Assembly: GCA_027563935.2 (NCBI GenBank) | Contig: CM050447.1 | Location: 18,678,001-18,742,000, forward strand | Reading direction: 5' to 3' | Length of the DNA: 64,000 nt | Origin: Costus lasius | Taxonomy: Eukaryota; Streptophyta; Magnoliopsida; Zingiberales; Costaceae | In this document: positions 34,564-47,248 of the stretch, piece by piece | Numbering within the stretch: the first letter of the stretch is position 1 | Layout of the letters: every line of letters begins with the position of its first letter | Program-made: the position numbers and the translations under genes | The notes under the pieces: generated by a model | The model's database searches: none | Seen by the model: only the letters and a program-made list of their open reading frames with translations | Told to the model about the DNA's origin: nothing

Positions 34564-34898
34564 AGAGAACGTTGCGAGCACCCTCTCACCAATGGAAAAA
34601 AAAGATGATAATTTTGTTATCCTAATAATTTTTTAAAAAATTAAAAAATATTACGATGATCTACCCATTCTAAGCTATTCAACGATATTAATATCATTGT
34701 GAATAAAATCTTCTACCCCTATTACTGTAGCACAAATTTTGTGATTTTTTTTTTCATCATAGAAGATTTTATGCACGTACCGTTGGATAGCTTATAATGT
34801 ATAGATCATCATAATATTTTTTTATTTTTTTTAAAATTATTAAGATGACAAAATCACCGTCCTCTTTTTCGTTCTACCCTGCTCTCAAAATTCGTTCC
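34564..34898. mobile_element. Mutator-type MITE
   Basis: This 335-bp inverted-repeat element has matching arms (TATTACGATGATCTA... against ...TAGATCATCATAATA) around CTGTAGCACAAATTTTGTGA. It is flanked by perfect 9-bp repeats TTCTGCAAG (34,555-34,563 and 34,899-34,907). It is the same family as the copy at about 60,250-60,603. Confidence 0.87.
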
Positions 34899-35359
34899 TT
34901 CTGCAAGGATCTTAACGAGAGATGATAGTATATAAGTGCCACATAGATAATCTAATTTGAGTGTACACTTAGCCACTCGACTAAGGCACTCCAATTGCAA
35001 GATGGAATGGATGTGTTATAAGTGCATTGCCAAATTAGATAACTCGATGGGATCTTGTAGATAATCACCCCAGCAAGACTCTGGTGGAGGTTTATTTTTG
35101 CCCATGCTATATCATATCATTCTGAGAAAAAAAAATTCTATAAATCCCCTCGTCATAAGTTTCTTCTAGACTTAAGCGATTAATTTCACAAATGATCTAA
35201 ACCATCTTTCATTTAGCATGCCAAATTTAAAATATTTATTTATTTTATAGTTTAAAGCTTACAATTTATTTTATGGCCAATGAGTTATACACCACGTAAA
35301 CCATATTAGCTCGACAAGCTATACGCTAAATAATGTATGACTAGTCACCCCAAGACTTA

Positions 35360-35528
35360 AGCCGCGTTTGGGGTTGTAGGCGGCGTGGGGCAGGCCGCAC
35401 CCATGCGACCCACGCTCTCACACTGCAGGTGGTGTGGAGTGGGTGAAAAATAAATTTGTGGCGTAGAGCAAGCCACGTACTTTCTTTGACCCGCAATTCG
35501 CTTAACCTATGCATTGCCAAACACAGCC
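35360..35528. mobile_element. Tourist-like (PIF/Harbinger) MITE
   Basis: This 169-bp element has ends AGCCGCGTTTGG and CCAAACACAGCC, a 12-bp inverted repeat with three transitions. It is flanked by TTA on both sides (35,357-35,359 and 35,529-35,531), the PIF/Harbinger target. Confidence 0.75.
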
Positions 35529-35531
35529 TTA

Positions 35532-37912
35532 AGTTCTGCTAGACTTGTGCACGGTGATGAAAAAAAAAACTATATATATATATATATATATACTTATACT
35601 TTTTGTTCTTCCAAACATGGATATTGCAAACATATTATGTTGAGGCTGGGATTTCTTGTGTGATCAAAAGTGCTATTGGGTGTTAAGCATGACATGTAAT
35701 CAATTTATTCGAGTCTTATAAAACTAGTTTTTAACTCACGACACCTAGGTTGTATTTCCTTAAAGAAACTTACAAAAATAAATACTTTAATATGGAAAAA
35801 ATATATAATTTTTTAATTAAAATATATTTTTCTTCTTTTCACCATGAATTTCTTCCAAAAAAATACAACATTAAAATTTGATAATATTCGAGAGATACAG
35901 GTATATAGTTAAATCGAATTTTAATGTGTTCCCAAATCTAAAACCAAATGTTCCATATTTGTTTATGCAACATTCTTCTATAACGATTCTTAGTGTAATG
36001 TCGCTCTAATATATTATTTGTGCAAACACAATATCTAGAAAAGATTAATTAATGTTCAAATAATATCATATTACTCTACCCAAGATTGTGTTTTCTTGAA
36101 GAAATCCATAGTGGAAAGAAGAAAAAAATATTTTAATTATTATTTTAACAAAATAATAATTAAAACACTTTTTTTTCTTTTTGCTATGAATTTCTTCAAA
36201 AAAAAATAACCTAAGGAAAAAAACTAAGTTCATGATATTGTGCTTAAGATGACTCACCACAGTTGGTTCGCCACCTCTAGGTTTCACTCACAAAATCAAT
36301 AGCTTAACTGCCGTTTGCAACAATTTTTTTTATAAGACAATTTTTATTCATCGTTTTGGAATAAAAATCATATAAAAAAAGCTCACACAAATCCCCACAT
36401 GAAGGCGTATCTTCATTTCGTCTACTATGCTTTAATCGAACAACCTAAACTCATAATTTCATAAAGGCTGTGAATGCGAAATCTCCCACTAAAATTTGTT
36501 CTCATTATTTTACATATTTGTTGCCGCGCTCCTATGTTGATCACCTGAGTACCTGAATCAGATTGAGACTATTGGGCGGGTTAATTTATAAGCTGGCCCA
36601 ATATTGGTTTTTCTTTAAGTACGGGCCCGAAATCAGTATAAGAAAAAAGATATAATAATCGACCAGGTCCACTGACGTTCGAAACCGCCACTACAGGAAA
36701 TCACTTTAGGAAAAGCGCTACTGAATCTTCGGATCACCCAAGCAAAGCAGGCACAAGGATTAAAAGTGGCCAAACAGAAAGGGTTTGAAGCAGACCAGAA
36801 AAGACAGCAATTGACCATACGTCCAACAGCTGCAAATTTTCACAAGCTTACAGTAGGGAGGATTCCGCAAAATCTGATTTTCGAGAAACCGCACTGAAAG
36901 TCTTTAACACAGCAACAGAGTGACCTGTTCGAATTTTGGACCCGCGTAGCAACCGTCAGCAATTCTCCTATCATGTCATCTTCGGAAGTAAGAGTTCCGC
37001 TAATTTATTTAAACTTTCTTTGTAGTCTCACTGAAGGCACACTGCTTCATAGATGTCATAGGGTGCTCTATAAACAAGAATACCAATTTGTGCATTTTAT
37101 TGCACAGAAATAATTTCTCTTTAAAATCTTTGTTGCTTTCATGCTATGTGCTAAAACAAGTCAACTATTTCCATCAATTTATTTAAGACGATTCATTCTG
37201 CCAAGAGAAGAGAAACTTTCGTATAAGAAAAGGAAAATCACATAATTTTCCTGATCCGAAATGGTGACTTGTGTTGAAATATTTTTCCAGAAAACGACCC
37301 CTTCCATTGTTTCATATGTTCATTCTACTTTAAATGCTATAGGTAATATATCTAGGCTACAGGAAGCTTATAGAAATGAATAGCTCACATCAGGCCTATT
37401 ATCTTTTTTTTTCAACCGAAGTTCGCACTCTTTGAAATATTCAAGTTAAACGATTAACAAATACAAAGATATCCTTGAGTAGCCAGAAATTGATCTATTT
37501 AAAGAAAATCAATAGGTCTCTATCAGCGAACACAAAGAAGGAAACGAGGAAAAACAGACACTGGCAGCACCTGGAGACATGTAGCAGCAAAAAAGGAAAA
37601 ATGAAAATGAATTCCATATTGTAATAAAAAGTAGTAATATTTTATACATTATAATGAACATTGCCTCGGCTAAATATTTTGTGGATGTAAAAGATACATG
37701 TTTAAGCTTGCTTTCTTGCATGGCATTGTATGAAACATGAAGTACATTAATCATCAAATAAAATCTGGGAATAGAACTGAAGATATCCTTACGTTTATAT
37801 GATTGTTACAGGATTTCAGACAAGCACTTAAATTAGATAAATGCAAGCACCAGAAAATCCAAACCATACAAACACTTGAAAGCACAGTAGGTAGAATATG
37901 TAACAACAAAAT
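35532..37912. other. Intergenic, no gene recognised
   Basis: It holds a TA microsatellite (about 35,571-35,591) and two related short inverted-repeat blocks (about 35,742-35,870 and 36,096-36,199, sharing ATGAATTTCTTC..AAAAAAA). There is an unrecognised 61-codon minus-strand ORF at 36,633-36,818. The last few hundred bases are probably the 3' end of the WEB-family transcript. Confidence 0.45.
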
Positions 37913-40900
37913 TTACCTGTGATTGAGCTCCCATTCCACTTGACTTTTTTGGCTTCCCTTCTTCAGCAGATTCCCGAATTTGTGCAGCAAAGGTTTCTTC
38001 TTCTTTTGCCGAGGGTTCTTGGTGGGTGAGAGTGCCCCCTGGTCCATGCTATCCGTTATACTATTTGTCTGGTCAAAGCTACCACCATACATCTTTGATT
38101 CTGCATCATCATCATCTACAGAATCTACCTCATAATGTTTTTCAGATGCTAAATCCTTGGACATAATATCCGTAGAATCTTCATCTTCATCATGTTGGCT
38201 TCCTTTCTCATCATCCTCAGGCTCTGGGTTATTGGCATGATAATTTATCACTCTGTCGCGGCTATTCAAATCCTGAGAAAATTTTGGCAGGAGATCATAT
38301 TCCTTCTCACTCTTTGATAGCTCAATCTGTTCATCAGTTTTCTTTGCTGTTGCCTCTTCAAGCAATGAAGAGAGCTCTTTAATTTTCTGCAATGCAGCAG
38401 TTTCCCTGATCCGAAGATCATCATTTTCCTGAGTGATATTTTGCAGCTCATTCTCCTTGTCCAACAACCTTTCCTTTAGTTGCAAAGTCTCAACCTTTGC
38501 TTCTTCTGCCGCTTTATAAGCAGCATCAGCTGAAGATTCAGCTTGCTTTAACTTGCTTATCATCTCAGCCCCATCCGCCTTTGCTGCCTCTACTTCTTGT
38601 TCTGCTATTTTAAGTGAATCAATAACTTTTGACATTTCAACCTTTAAGGACACAAGTTCATCTTCTGACTTTTTGATGACATTGATAAAATGTAGCTCCT
38701 TGGTCTCCCACTCAGCACTTGAATTGCTGGTTTCAGTTTCGTATTTTTCAACAGTTTTCTTGAGGCAAACTATCTCATATCTTGCTTCATCAAGCATGAC
38801 CTCGTACCTCTCTTCAGTGTTTTTAAGAGATGAATTCATCTGCTCTTTCTGCGCAAGAACATCATCAATTTCAGCCTGCTTTGCTAAAAGCTTTTCCTGA
38901 TTTTCTCTGGCTTCAGTAGACATTTCATGCAATGCTGAAGTTAAACCTTCCATTGCTTTTTTAACATTTTCACCTTCATCTTTACTGATCTTAAGTTCTT
39001 CAGTGAGTTTGTTCTTCTCCTCCACCAGTTTCTGGATATCCGAAGCAAGAATCTTCTCCTTGTTAAGTGCCTGAAACTTTTCCTCCTCCAGTTTCTTAAG
39101 CTCGGATTTTAGCAGTTCAACTGTCTCTCTCAAGCTTACTGCCTCTTCTTGTGATACATCAAGATTCCTCTTTGATTCCTTGAGCTCATCTTTGTACTTA
39201 GTCACTTCAATCTCCATGGATTGTATTTTTCCGCCATGAGAAGCAATCTCATTTTCAGCATTTTGCAGAGAAGTGGCATACTCAGCCATCGTTTTCCTTG
39301 TAAGTTCAAGAGATTCATGTGCAGTTTTCCCAGATTGAATGGCTCCCTCAAGCTTAGTTTTCAATGATGCTACTACCGCTTCCAACTCACCAATTTGCTT
39401 ATGAGCATCTGATCCTGCCTCCTTTGCAAGAGTTACCTCCATTTGAAGCTTTTCAACTAATTCTTCCATCTCATGGAGTTTCTCTTCAGCAGCCTTCGCT
39501 CTTTCAAGCTCAAGCTGCAAAGAATTAATTTCCGCATTCAACTTCTTTATCATTTCTGCTGATTCTTTATTCATATTCTCCAGCTTGGAATCAAGCAAGG
39601 ATTTTAAATGGCTCACTTCTCTGCATAGTGTCTCCACCTTCTCTCCGCTCAATTTAGCAGTCTTCTTTGCATCATCAGCTTCACTCAGGGCTGTGTTCTT
39701 TGCATTGGAGACATTAGCTAACTCAAGTTTGACTTTTTGAAGCTCCTCGGTCACAGAAAGCAATGCTGAAGCATCCAGAGAATGCTGATTTTGGATGCAT
39801 TCAAGTTCTTTCTTATGTTCCTCCTCCCTTCTTTGTACACTTTCAATGCCCACTTGTTCCAATTCATCAGCCCGAAATTTCTCAATCTCCAAGTTCTTCT
39901 CAGCCCTCTCTTTAGCAGCAAGTGCCTCTTGGAGTTTGTCATTGGTCTCATCAGCCAATCTCTTAGCTTCAGTAAGCTGCACATTAATATTGATCTTCTC
40001 TTGCTCGACAGAAGCCAACTGTTCGCTGGCTTTCTTCAAGTCTTCCTCTATTGCGTCTAACTTCGCCTGCAGCTCTGAGCCTTTTGATAGCTTCTGTGGT
40101 TTCTAAAACAGAAGAAAATTCCTGATTTTAAAAAGCCCAAAAAAAGGCTACCGGTAACGGCAGTAACCAAGAGAACACTAGGACTTAGTATGCTATTATG
40201 GCATTCTTACTTCAGGAGTTATACTTGTCTTAATTGGCGGTTTAGACTCCACCGACTTTGACGATCGATCGATCAAAGAACGATACTTCGGCACTGTAGT
40301 TGATGGCTTTGGCACAGGTGAAGGTGGCTTTATCACAGGGGAAGATGGCTTTGGCACGGGAGAAGGCGAAGCTGAGTCTGACTTGGTGGGTCCATTTCTG
40401 GATACCTTGCGCAACTTGGGGGTGGTAGTAGTTGTAGCCTTTCCGTTTGAAGCCTCAGAAAGGCCGGATCTGCTTCGATGTCAAATGCAACAAATCCCTC
40501 TTACATCCAGATTACAAATCCAGCAAATGAAAAAAAAAAAAAAAACTAAATATATCCAATATAGATTGTTAAAATTAAAGAAGAAAAGGACCATTTTAAA
40601 ATCCAGCAGATAATTTCTAAGACAAGCAAAGCAAAATCAGATCTATGAAGCCAAAGAAGACATCAAATCATCTTGATGCCTACACCCAGTATAATCAAAG
40701 GACTAAAACTACCAGCTCAGATCAGGCACACAGCAGAGGAGTCCCAAATTGCAGCATAAGCTAAAAATAACATTTCAATGACAGAATAAAGTGGGAAAGG
40801 ATTTTACAAATACCGAACATCTATAGATAAAAGAGTCCGCATTCAATCCAAACCCTATCGCATAAGAAAAAGCCCAAAAAAAGCAAGCGAGCTGACGGCT

Positions 40901-40992
40901 TGAAGTAGAACAGCAGGGGAAGTAAAGAAGGCAGCAAAGCACTGACAGATCCGCAAGGAAGAGGGAGCTTACTTGGCCTTTGGGGATATCAT
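37913..40992 (-). CDS. WEB-family long coiled-coil protein
   Basis: Three exons (minus strand) are 40,992-40,973 (20 nt, MISPKA plus two bases of a Lys codon), 40,469-40,211 and 40,102-37,913. Phases fit and the product is 822 residues. The N-terminus (K-SGLSEASNGK, then Ser/Pro-rich repeats SPVPKPSSPVIKPPSPVPK) and the motif KGSELQAKLDAIEEDLKKAS mark the WEB family (At3g02930/At5g16730-like). About 550 residues of nearly unbroken heptad coiled coil follow, then an acidic segment and a basic tail KKKPLLHKFGNLLKKGSQK. Relatives act in light-driven chloroplast movement or the cytoskeleton; this protein's own role is unknown. The tiny first exon was found by matching donor CAA/GTAAGC to acceptor GCAG. 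The final codons overlap a donor-like CAG/GTAAAT at 37,918-37,913, so a further 3' exon is possible. Confidence 0.9.
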
Positions 40993-42995
40993 AGCAGCCC
41001 AAGGCGATGGAAGTGATGGAGCTGCGGAGGAAATGCTGCAATGCAGGCGCTCTGGACTCTGAGCGATTTGGGAAATGGGATGCAAGGGTTTGATAAGTAG
41101 TAGACAGGAGAGTGATAACTGGCAAGGAGTTTACCTCCAATATTTTTTTAAAAAATGATTTATCAAAATCTAACTTTAAAACTTAATAATCATAATATAC
41201 TTATATTTATATTTCATAATATTAGTCATAAATAAAATAAAATCCAAAAATACCAATAAATTAATTGCTCCTCCAATCAAAAGCTGTAGAATTTATAATT
41301 TATATTAGAGCTGAAATTTAATTCTACAATATGATTTAAAAGTGAATTATTTTTTAAAATGATCTTGACCTGACCTATCACACTCGTGCTGATCATCTCT
41401 AGCTGTAAATGATGTGATGCTTCCTTCTAAGGGGAGAGGAACGTTTGAGTACTTTTATAATGTTTCACTTAAGCCTATTATTATACAACTAAAATCCAAG
41501 TGTTCGTAATGGGCTCTATGATGAGTACTTTTATAAGGTTTCACTTAAGCCAATTATTTTTCAAATGAGAAATAAAATCTTATAGAGGGCACCTATGAGA
41601 TAGTATCAATTATTTTTACCACATAAATGATTATTTTAAAGGATAGTATGTTCTATATATGGGTTACAGTTATATACTTGAATGTACAATCACTCACATA
41701 CTATTTTATATGTAGAATGTACTATCAAGCATGTACTAATCTATACTAAGGACTCTTACATGGTGTGATGTCTTATCAGTCTTTCCTGAATATAGTAAGC
41801 CTATTTTTACTCTTTCAGAGCTTGTTTGGTGGCCTCCCACTAGGGAGATAGCATTGGTTGTTGTCCCTTATCTTCATTAAGGGCTCTAGTCTCCTTAGCC
41901 CCATGTTTGTTTGTGGGGGCAGATATTAAATTCTCAGATAGGAACGGAAAAGTCATGATGCAACTAATTTTATCTTTGCATTTTCTAAATTTGTTAAACT
42001 ATTTAACATTGGCAAGTGATAACCAATTAAATTTTATGTTATTTATCTTTTTTTTATATTTTTAAAATTATTATTATTTTGTTAAAATTGGATGTAATCA
42101 CAAAAACTAGGTTTTTTTTTTCATCCTTTTCATCTATATTCTTTTTTTTTTCTGTGTTTTTCTCGAGAAAGTGATTTAGTTTTTGATGTTCTCCTAACAT
42201 GAGAGAAGTAATATGTTTCTATATTTTTTTACTTTGATTAAATGATTATAATTCAATTATGATTGGAGTGAATGGAATGGAGACAAGGATTCCCTCCTTG
42301 CACATGGCTTCCACAGTGCAGATATTAAGGTGTGGAGACTAGCAATAATATTGAGGATTCCCTCATTTGATGGATATGGCCAATGGCCATCACCTCTCTC
42401 TTTCTTCCACCAACATTGCATATAGAAAAAACTGTATAACCAAGACTTGGAGATGGCAAGTTACATACAGTGCGCATTCTATTATTTGATATAACATAAC
42501 ATATAGCATATGCAACGGCGGATCTAAGATCCAAAGATATATGAAAGCAATAGTTATATAGGGACAATATTATAATGATTAGAAATTTTTTTATGAGAGG
42601 CAAATTATACTTTTTATACATATAACATAGTGAATATACATGCATATTTAGTTACTTTGAGAAAATGAGTGAGAGCATTTGCCCACACTAGGGTACATAT
42701 GGCTCTGCCACTTTTGCCCACACTAGGGTACATATGGCTCTGCCACTGAGTATATGAATACAATTACTATTATGTATCATCGAACAATATCACATACATA
42801 ATATATGTGAAAAAAACGTATTTGCAATGTAAATTCATAAGAAAAAGTAAAAAAATAAATATTTTATTCACTTTAGATGAAAAATTAAAGTAATAACAAT
42901 AAATTAAGATTTTTGTATGTAATCTTACACAAACTAGCTTGTAAGACAAGCAACTGGTCAATCTAATTCCTTTACCATTAGACCTGCTTTACCAT
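40993..42995. other. WEB promoter side and AT-rich intergenic DNA
   Basis: 40,993-41,150 should contain the WEB 5' UTR. Beyond it no gene is recognised. 42,679-42,748 holds a 35-bp unit (TTGCCCACACTAGGGTACAT...) repeated twice in tandem. The rest is AT-rich with short tracts. Confidence 0.5.
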
Positions 42996-43505
42996 TAGAC
43001 CTCATAATTCGGGTCAGTAGATCATAAACGGCTCATGTCAACTGTGACCTGTGACTTGATTAAGTCAACCCGAATACGACCCGTTTAATTAATTGGGTCA
43101 AACTATCTAACACGAACACGACTCGAATATAATTGGATCAGTTCGATACGACACAAATAACCCGTTTATCATTTATATTTTAAATATAAATTGATAAGAA
43201 TTCTATTAAAATTAATAAAATTTTAGACTTATGTGTGGGCCAAAATCTGGGTTAAAAGATAATTAGAAGATATTTAGGCTTATGGGCTAGTAATGAGAGT
43301 TAAATGTGCCTATATTTAAACTTTTTATACATAAATATATAATGTAATCGGGTTAAGCGGGTAAACCCGTTTACAACCCGACACGACCTGATTATTTTCG
43401 GGTCATAAACGGGTTGACCTGTTTATGACCCAAACACGATTATGATTGACTCGAACCCGCCTAATTTCATATCGAGTTGAGTCGGGTCAGGTTTTGCCAG
43501 GTCTA
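42996..43505 (-). mobile_element. hAT-type MITE, copy 1 (reverse)
   Basis: This 510-bp element runs from TAGACCTC to GCCAGGTCTA and is flanked by perfect 8-bp repeats TTTACCAT (42,988-42,995 and 43,506-43,513), the hAT signature. The inside is rich in GGGTCGTGT and CGGGTTGACC-like words. It is reverse-oriented relative to the copies at 43,514, 54,154 and 62,824. Confidence 0.88.
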
Positions 43506-43513
43506 TTTACCAT

Positions 43514-44070
43514 GTTGCTAAACCAAGCGACTTGACCCACTGACTCGATTCTACTCGACACGAAGTTAGGCAGATTTAAGTCAGCCATAATTGTGTTTGA
43601 GTCATAAAGAGGTCAACCCATTTATGAACCGAAAATAATCAGGTCATGTCTGGTTGTAAATGAGTTGATCCATTTAACTCGATTACATTATATATTTATA
43701 TATATATAAATTTTAAATATAGGCTACCCTATAAGCCCAAATTTATTCTAACCATATATTAACCTAAATTTTGGCCCACCAATAAGCCCAAATTTTTATT
43801 AATTTTAATAGAATTTTTTATTTATTATTTATGTTTAAAATATAAATGATAAATTTATAATCAAGTGGTGTTGAGTCAAGAAAATCGGGTTAATAAATAA
43901 CTCATTTAATAAATAGGTTATTTGATTATGTCGGTTTAATCCGATTATATTTGAGTCATGTTTGGGTTAGACAGTTTAACCCAATTAATTAAACGGATCA
44001 TATTCAGGTTGACTTAATTAGGTCACAAGTTACAATTTATATGACTCGTTGATTCGAATTGTCAGATATA
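43514..44070 (+). mobile_element. hAT-type MITE, copy 2 (degenerate ends)
   Basis: The order of words is the same as in the 54,154 and 62,824 copies (GCGACTTGACCCACTGACTCG, CATAAAGAGGTCAACCCATT, TTGGGTTAGACAGTTTAACC). Both termini are eroded, so the exact ends are uncertain. It sits head to head with copy 1. Confidence 0.75.
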
Positions 44071-44278
44071 TATATTGCATAAAATCAATAATATTACTTA
44101 ATTATAATATTAAATTAATTTCACAAATATTCCCTTGCACACAGTATAAAAGACAAGCAAATTTTTGTACACGTGTGTAAATTAAGTTGTTATCGAGTTT
44201 AATTTAAAATCAATTAATGTAAATATTTAAATATTATTTAAAAGTCAAAAACCTATTATTTTAAAAAGTAATATCTTG

Positions 44279-44286
<8 letters not shown>

Positions 44287-44322
<36 letters not shown>
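44287..44322. repeat. (TA)n microsatellite
   Basis: This is an uninterrupted run of about 18 TA units. Confidence 0.95.
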
Positions 44323-44327
<5 letters not shown>

Positions 44328-44429
44328 CATAAATAAGGAAAAAAATAAAAATAAAAAAATTAAGAAAACTTTGTTGAAAAATGAAAATGATAGAATTTTC
44401 AAATTTTGTTCTTTTTTTTTTCGGCCGAT

Positions 44430-46330
44430 GTATCTATAAATATAGATAGGCCAGGGACCCTATGAAACTTCTGCCGAGGGTTTTCATCGCACTGTTCCGT
44501 TCACTCCAATCTCGGGATCTGATCAGGGCTTCCATGGCGTTCTCGGTCCCGAGAGCCTCGCACTCTTCTAATGCGGCATCCATTTCGGCATTTCTCCGTC
44601 TCGTTCTACTATGGTTAGCTCTTCATTCTCACTCTAGAGTCCTTCGTGCTTAGTTATGCTGATCTCTGTTTCTTTTTATCCGGCGGTTGCTTGTTAGGTT
44701 TTCGGTTCCTAGCCGATCTTCTCGTCTTTGCGTGCATTCTTTTTAGAAGAATACCTAAATAGTTGAGTTCACGAATTAACACTGTTGCTATATTTCATTT
44801 CCTTATTGTTTGCTTCTTTCTAGCTCGATGTTGAGAGCTTCTGGTCTTGTTAGTTCGTTTTATGGTAGTTGTTATTTCCGCATTTATTGATTTCTTCGTG
44901 ATTGCATAGTTTCCTGTGCCTCTTTCATTATTCTTTTCCTTTCCAACATGCTGTATTCGTTTGTTCATCGATGATGTTGTTCGTACATCCTACATAAAGA
45001 ATCGACTAAAAGAATGGATCCAGAGTCACAGATTGGTCGGGCCACTCAAAGTCTAACAATGTCACACGCCATGCTTTCCCTACCTCGGTGCAGACACTGC
45101 AGAGGGTTCTGTCAGCGCTCAGCAAGCAAGATGGTCCCTCTAACCATGACACAAGGTTACGTTTCTTCTGAAGCACTACCAGTCTCTCACTTGCTCGAGT
45201 CAATTTGCTAGAAATAGTTAATTTGACTTATTGCCTTTGGTCAGGTCTAATGGCTTATTTATGATTCATAATTTAGAAATCATGAATAAGCAATTAGATA
45301 TATAGCTTAATTTGTTTTAGGCTTGTAAATTATTAATCACAGAAGTTTGAATTCAATTGTGTGCTTGCAGCTTATTTTCTTCGTACAACTTCATGGAGAC
45401 AAATAATTTCATTTAATAACTAATAATCAACATTAGCTTCTCCATGAGTCAACTTATAGATATTTAGCAGTAGTTTGTTAAGGGACTCAACATGCTTCTA
45501 GTGATTTACATGTTTTAAGGATTACTGTTGATGCTTTTCTCACAGACCAAATGAATTTTAGTCTTCTCAAAATTCCCTATAGCATTTGGAAGCATTTAAT
45601 CCTTGGTCCTGACTCCTGAACAATTTTCTCTAGCTTGTTTGTGAATGTCAAGGTACGATCTCTGTGCTTCATTTGCCATAGCTTGTTGGAAATTGTGTAA
45701 CATCTTGATATTTTAATTTTTTTTTTTTACTTAAGAGTGATTAAAGTTTGGGTGTTAAGGGCCTTCAACTTTTCATCCTAAATATGAACCAATGTGTTTA
45801 TTTACCTGTTTTGTGAATATTGTTTAATCATGTTTGTACTAAATGAGAAACCAGAACCTTGATGCTACTGTTTTTTGTTTATTATGCTCTTGTTTTGTTT
45901 ACTTTTGCTCAGTTGATAGTACTGCTTCATGTTTCTTTGTGATAATCAGAGCCTTAGGCTCTAAAGTGGATTTGTTGAATATCTCTGTTTCTTTCTCAAC
46001 TCAGAAATTTCCTATATGGAATTTGATTAGACAAGTTGAACTAGTATTTGACTATTATGATTCTTTTTTCTTCACCTATTTCTCTATTTCTTTGCTTATG
46101 ATTAGAAGCTAATGTTCATGCTTCCAATCTTTCTTTTTTCTTTTGAAGGAAATCATTCTAGTTATTTAGGCCTGGAACGAAGAAATATAAATGTAGAGGC
46201 TGAAATCTATGCTGAACTACAAGTGTGGGTGTCATAGGAGATACGATCTATATCTATTCCAGCCATTCAGGTCCACCTGTAAATGAAAATCTAATGGAGC
46301 TTTTGGTAATACGTGATGCCTGCTTCAGAG
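44430..46330 (+). other. Possible transcription unit, product unknown
   Basis: A TATA-like CTATAAATATAGATAGG (about 44,432-44,450) precedes a GC-richer segment. That segment has an ORF (ATG 44,462 or 44,535, MAFSVPRASHSSNAA...) ending at a donor-like CTATG/GTTAGC. At about 45,011-45,154 a second GC-richer block lies between an acceptor-like CTAAAAG and a donor-like ACAAG/GTTACG. One of its frames reads TSVQTLQRVLSALSKQDGPS. The two blocks do not join in a common frame with the obvious splice sites, and I recognise neither. It could be a non-coding RNA gene, a gene with more exons, or a decayed gene. Confidence 0.3.
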
Positions 46331-47248
46331 CTTCTGCAAAAAAAAAAAGGTTCATTGCCCTCATTCGTCAATATTTGCTTATGCAAGAGTAGATATAACA
46401 CTATATTCTGCCTAACTAGAAAATTAATCAATTAATTTAGTGAACCTAAAACATTGTTAGCCAATTAAAATAATTTAATTTTAAGTAAATTATAGTAACT
46501 TATCACGCCTTATATATCATGATATGTTTTCTTACTTTCATGCAAGTCGTAGCTGAGGTATCCGAAAGTTAGAATCTACTTGCAGAATGATAAGAGAGAG
46601 ATTAATGTCTAGTATGAATAAGTACAATGCTTTTCTTGGTTTATATTCATGGTAATGTTTTCAACATCTCAACTTCATGTTTGCAACGATCATTCCCTGA
46701 TCAGATGGTTATTGCTTAGGGTTTAAATTATTAGTTATAATTTGACAATCTGATTATGATTATTTATTGATAATGCTGTAATTGTTTGCGTTTATGTTTC
46801 TTTTTCCTCAATATATCTTGTTTAAGACTGTTCAAATGACTTGATATTAATCTCACTAGATGTTGCACCCTAGTACCAATGCTAGAATATAACAATCTAT
46901 TATAACTTTACAATTTAGGGACAATGCTAGAATATAACAATATATTATAACTTTACAATCTAGGAACAACAATATAAGTTTGACTGTTACAAAATTTCCT
47001 TTACAAATACAATACTTGTATAATATTTGTCATTAGAGTATACGACTAAATCTTTACAACAACTCATGCATCTACTCACAGTAATTAATTTTTCATACAT
47101 GATTTACAATCCTTCGTGAATGATCCAACAAGTAAAACTTTTTATCTTTGCCTTGAATTCCTTAGTCCAGACTAGTACCTGCAATATCAGCAAACCTTAG
47201 CAAGCATTGCTGAGTAAGCCTCTCCCCAAAAGAAAGGGTAGTCTCTTA

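Noticed and set aside
38553..40106. Plus-strand ORFs opposite the WEB gene
   Set aside because: They are antisense shadows of heptad-repeat codons; their Ser/Leu/Phe-rich composition is what Glu/Lys codons give when read backwards.
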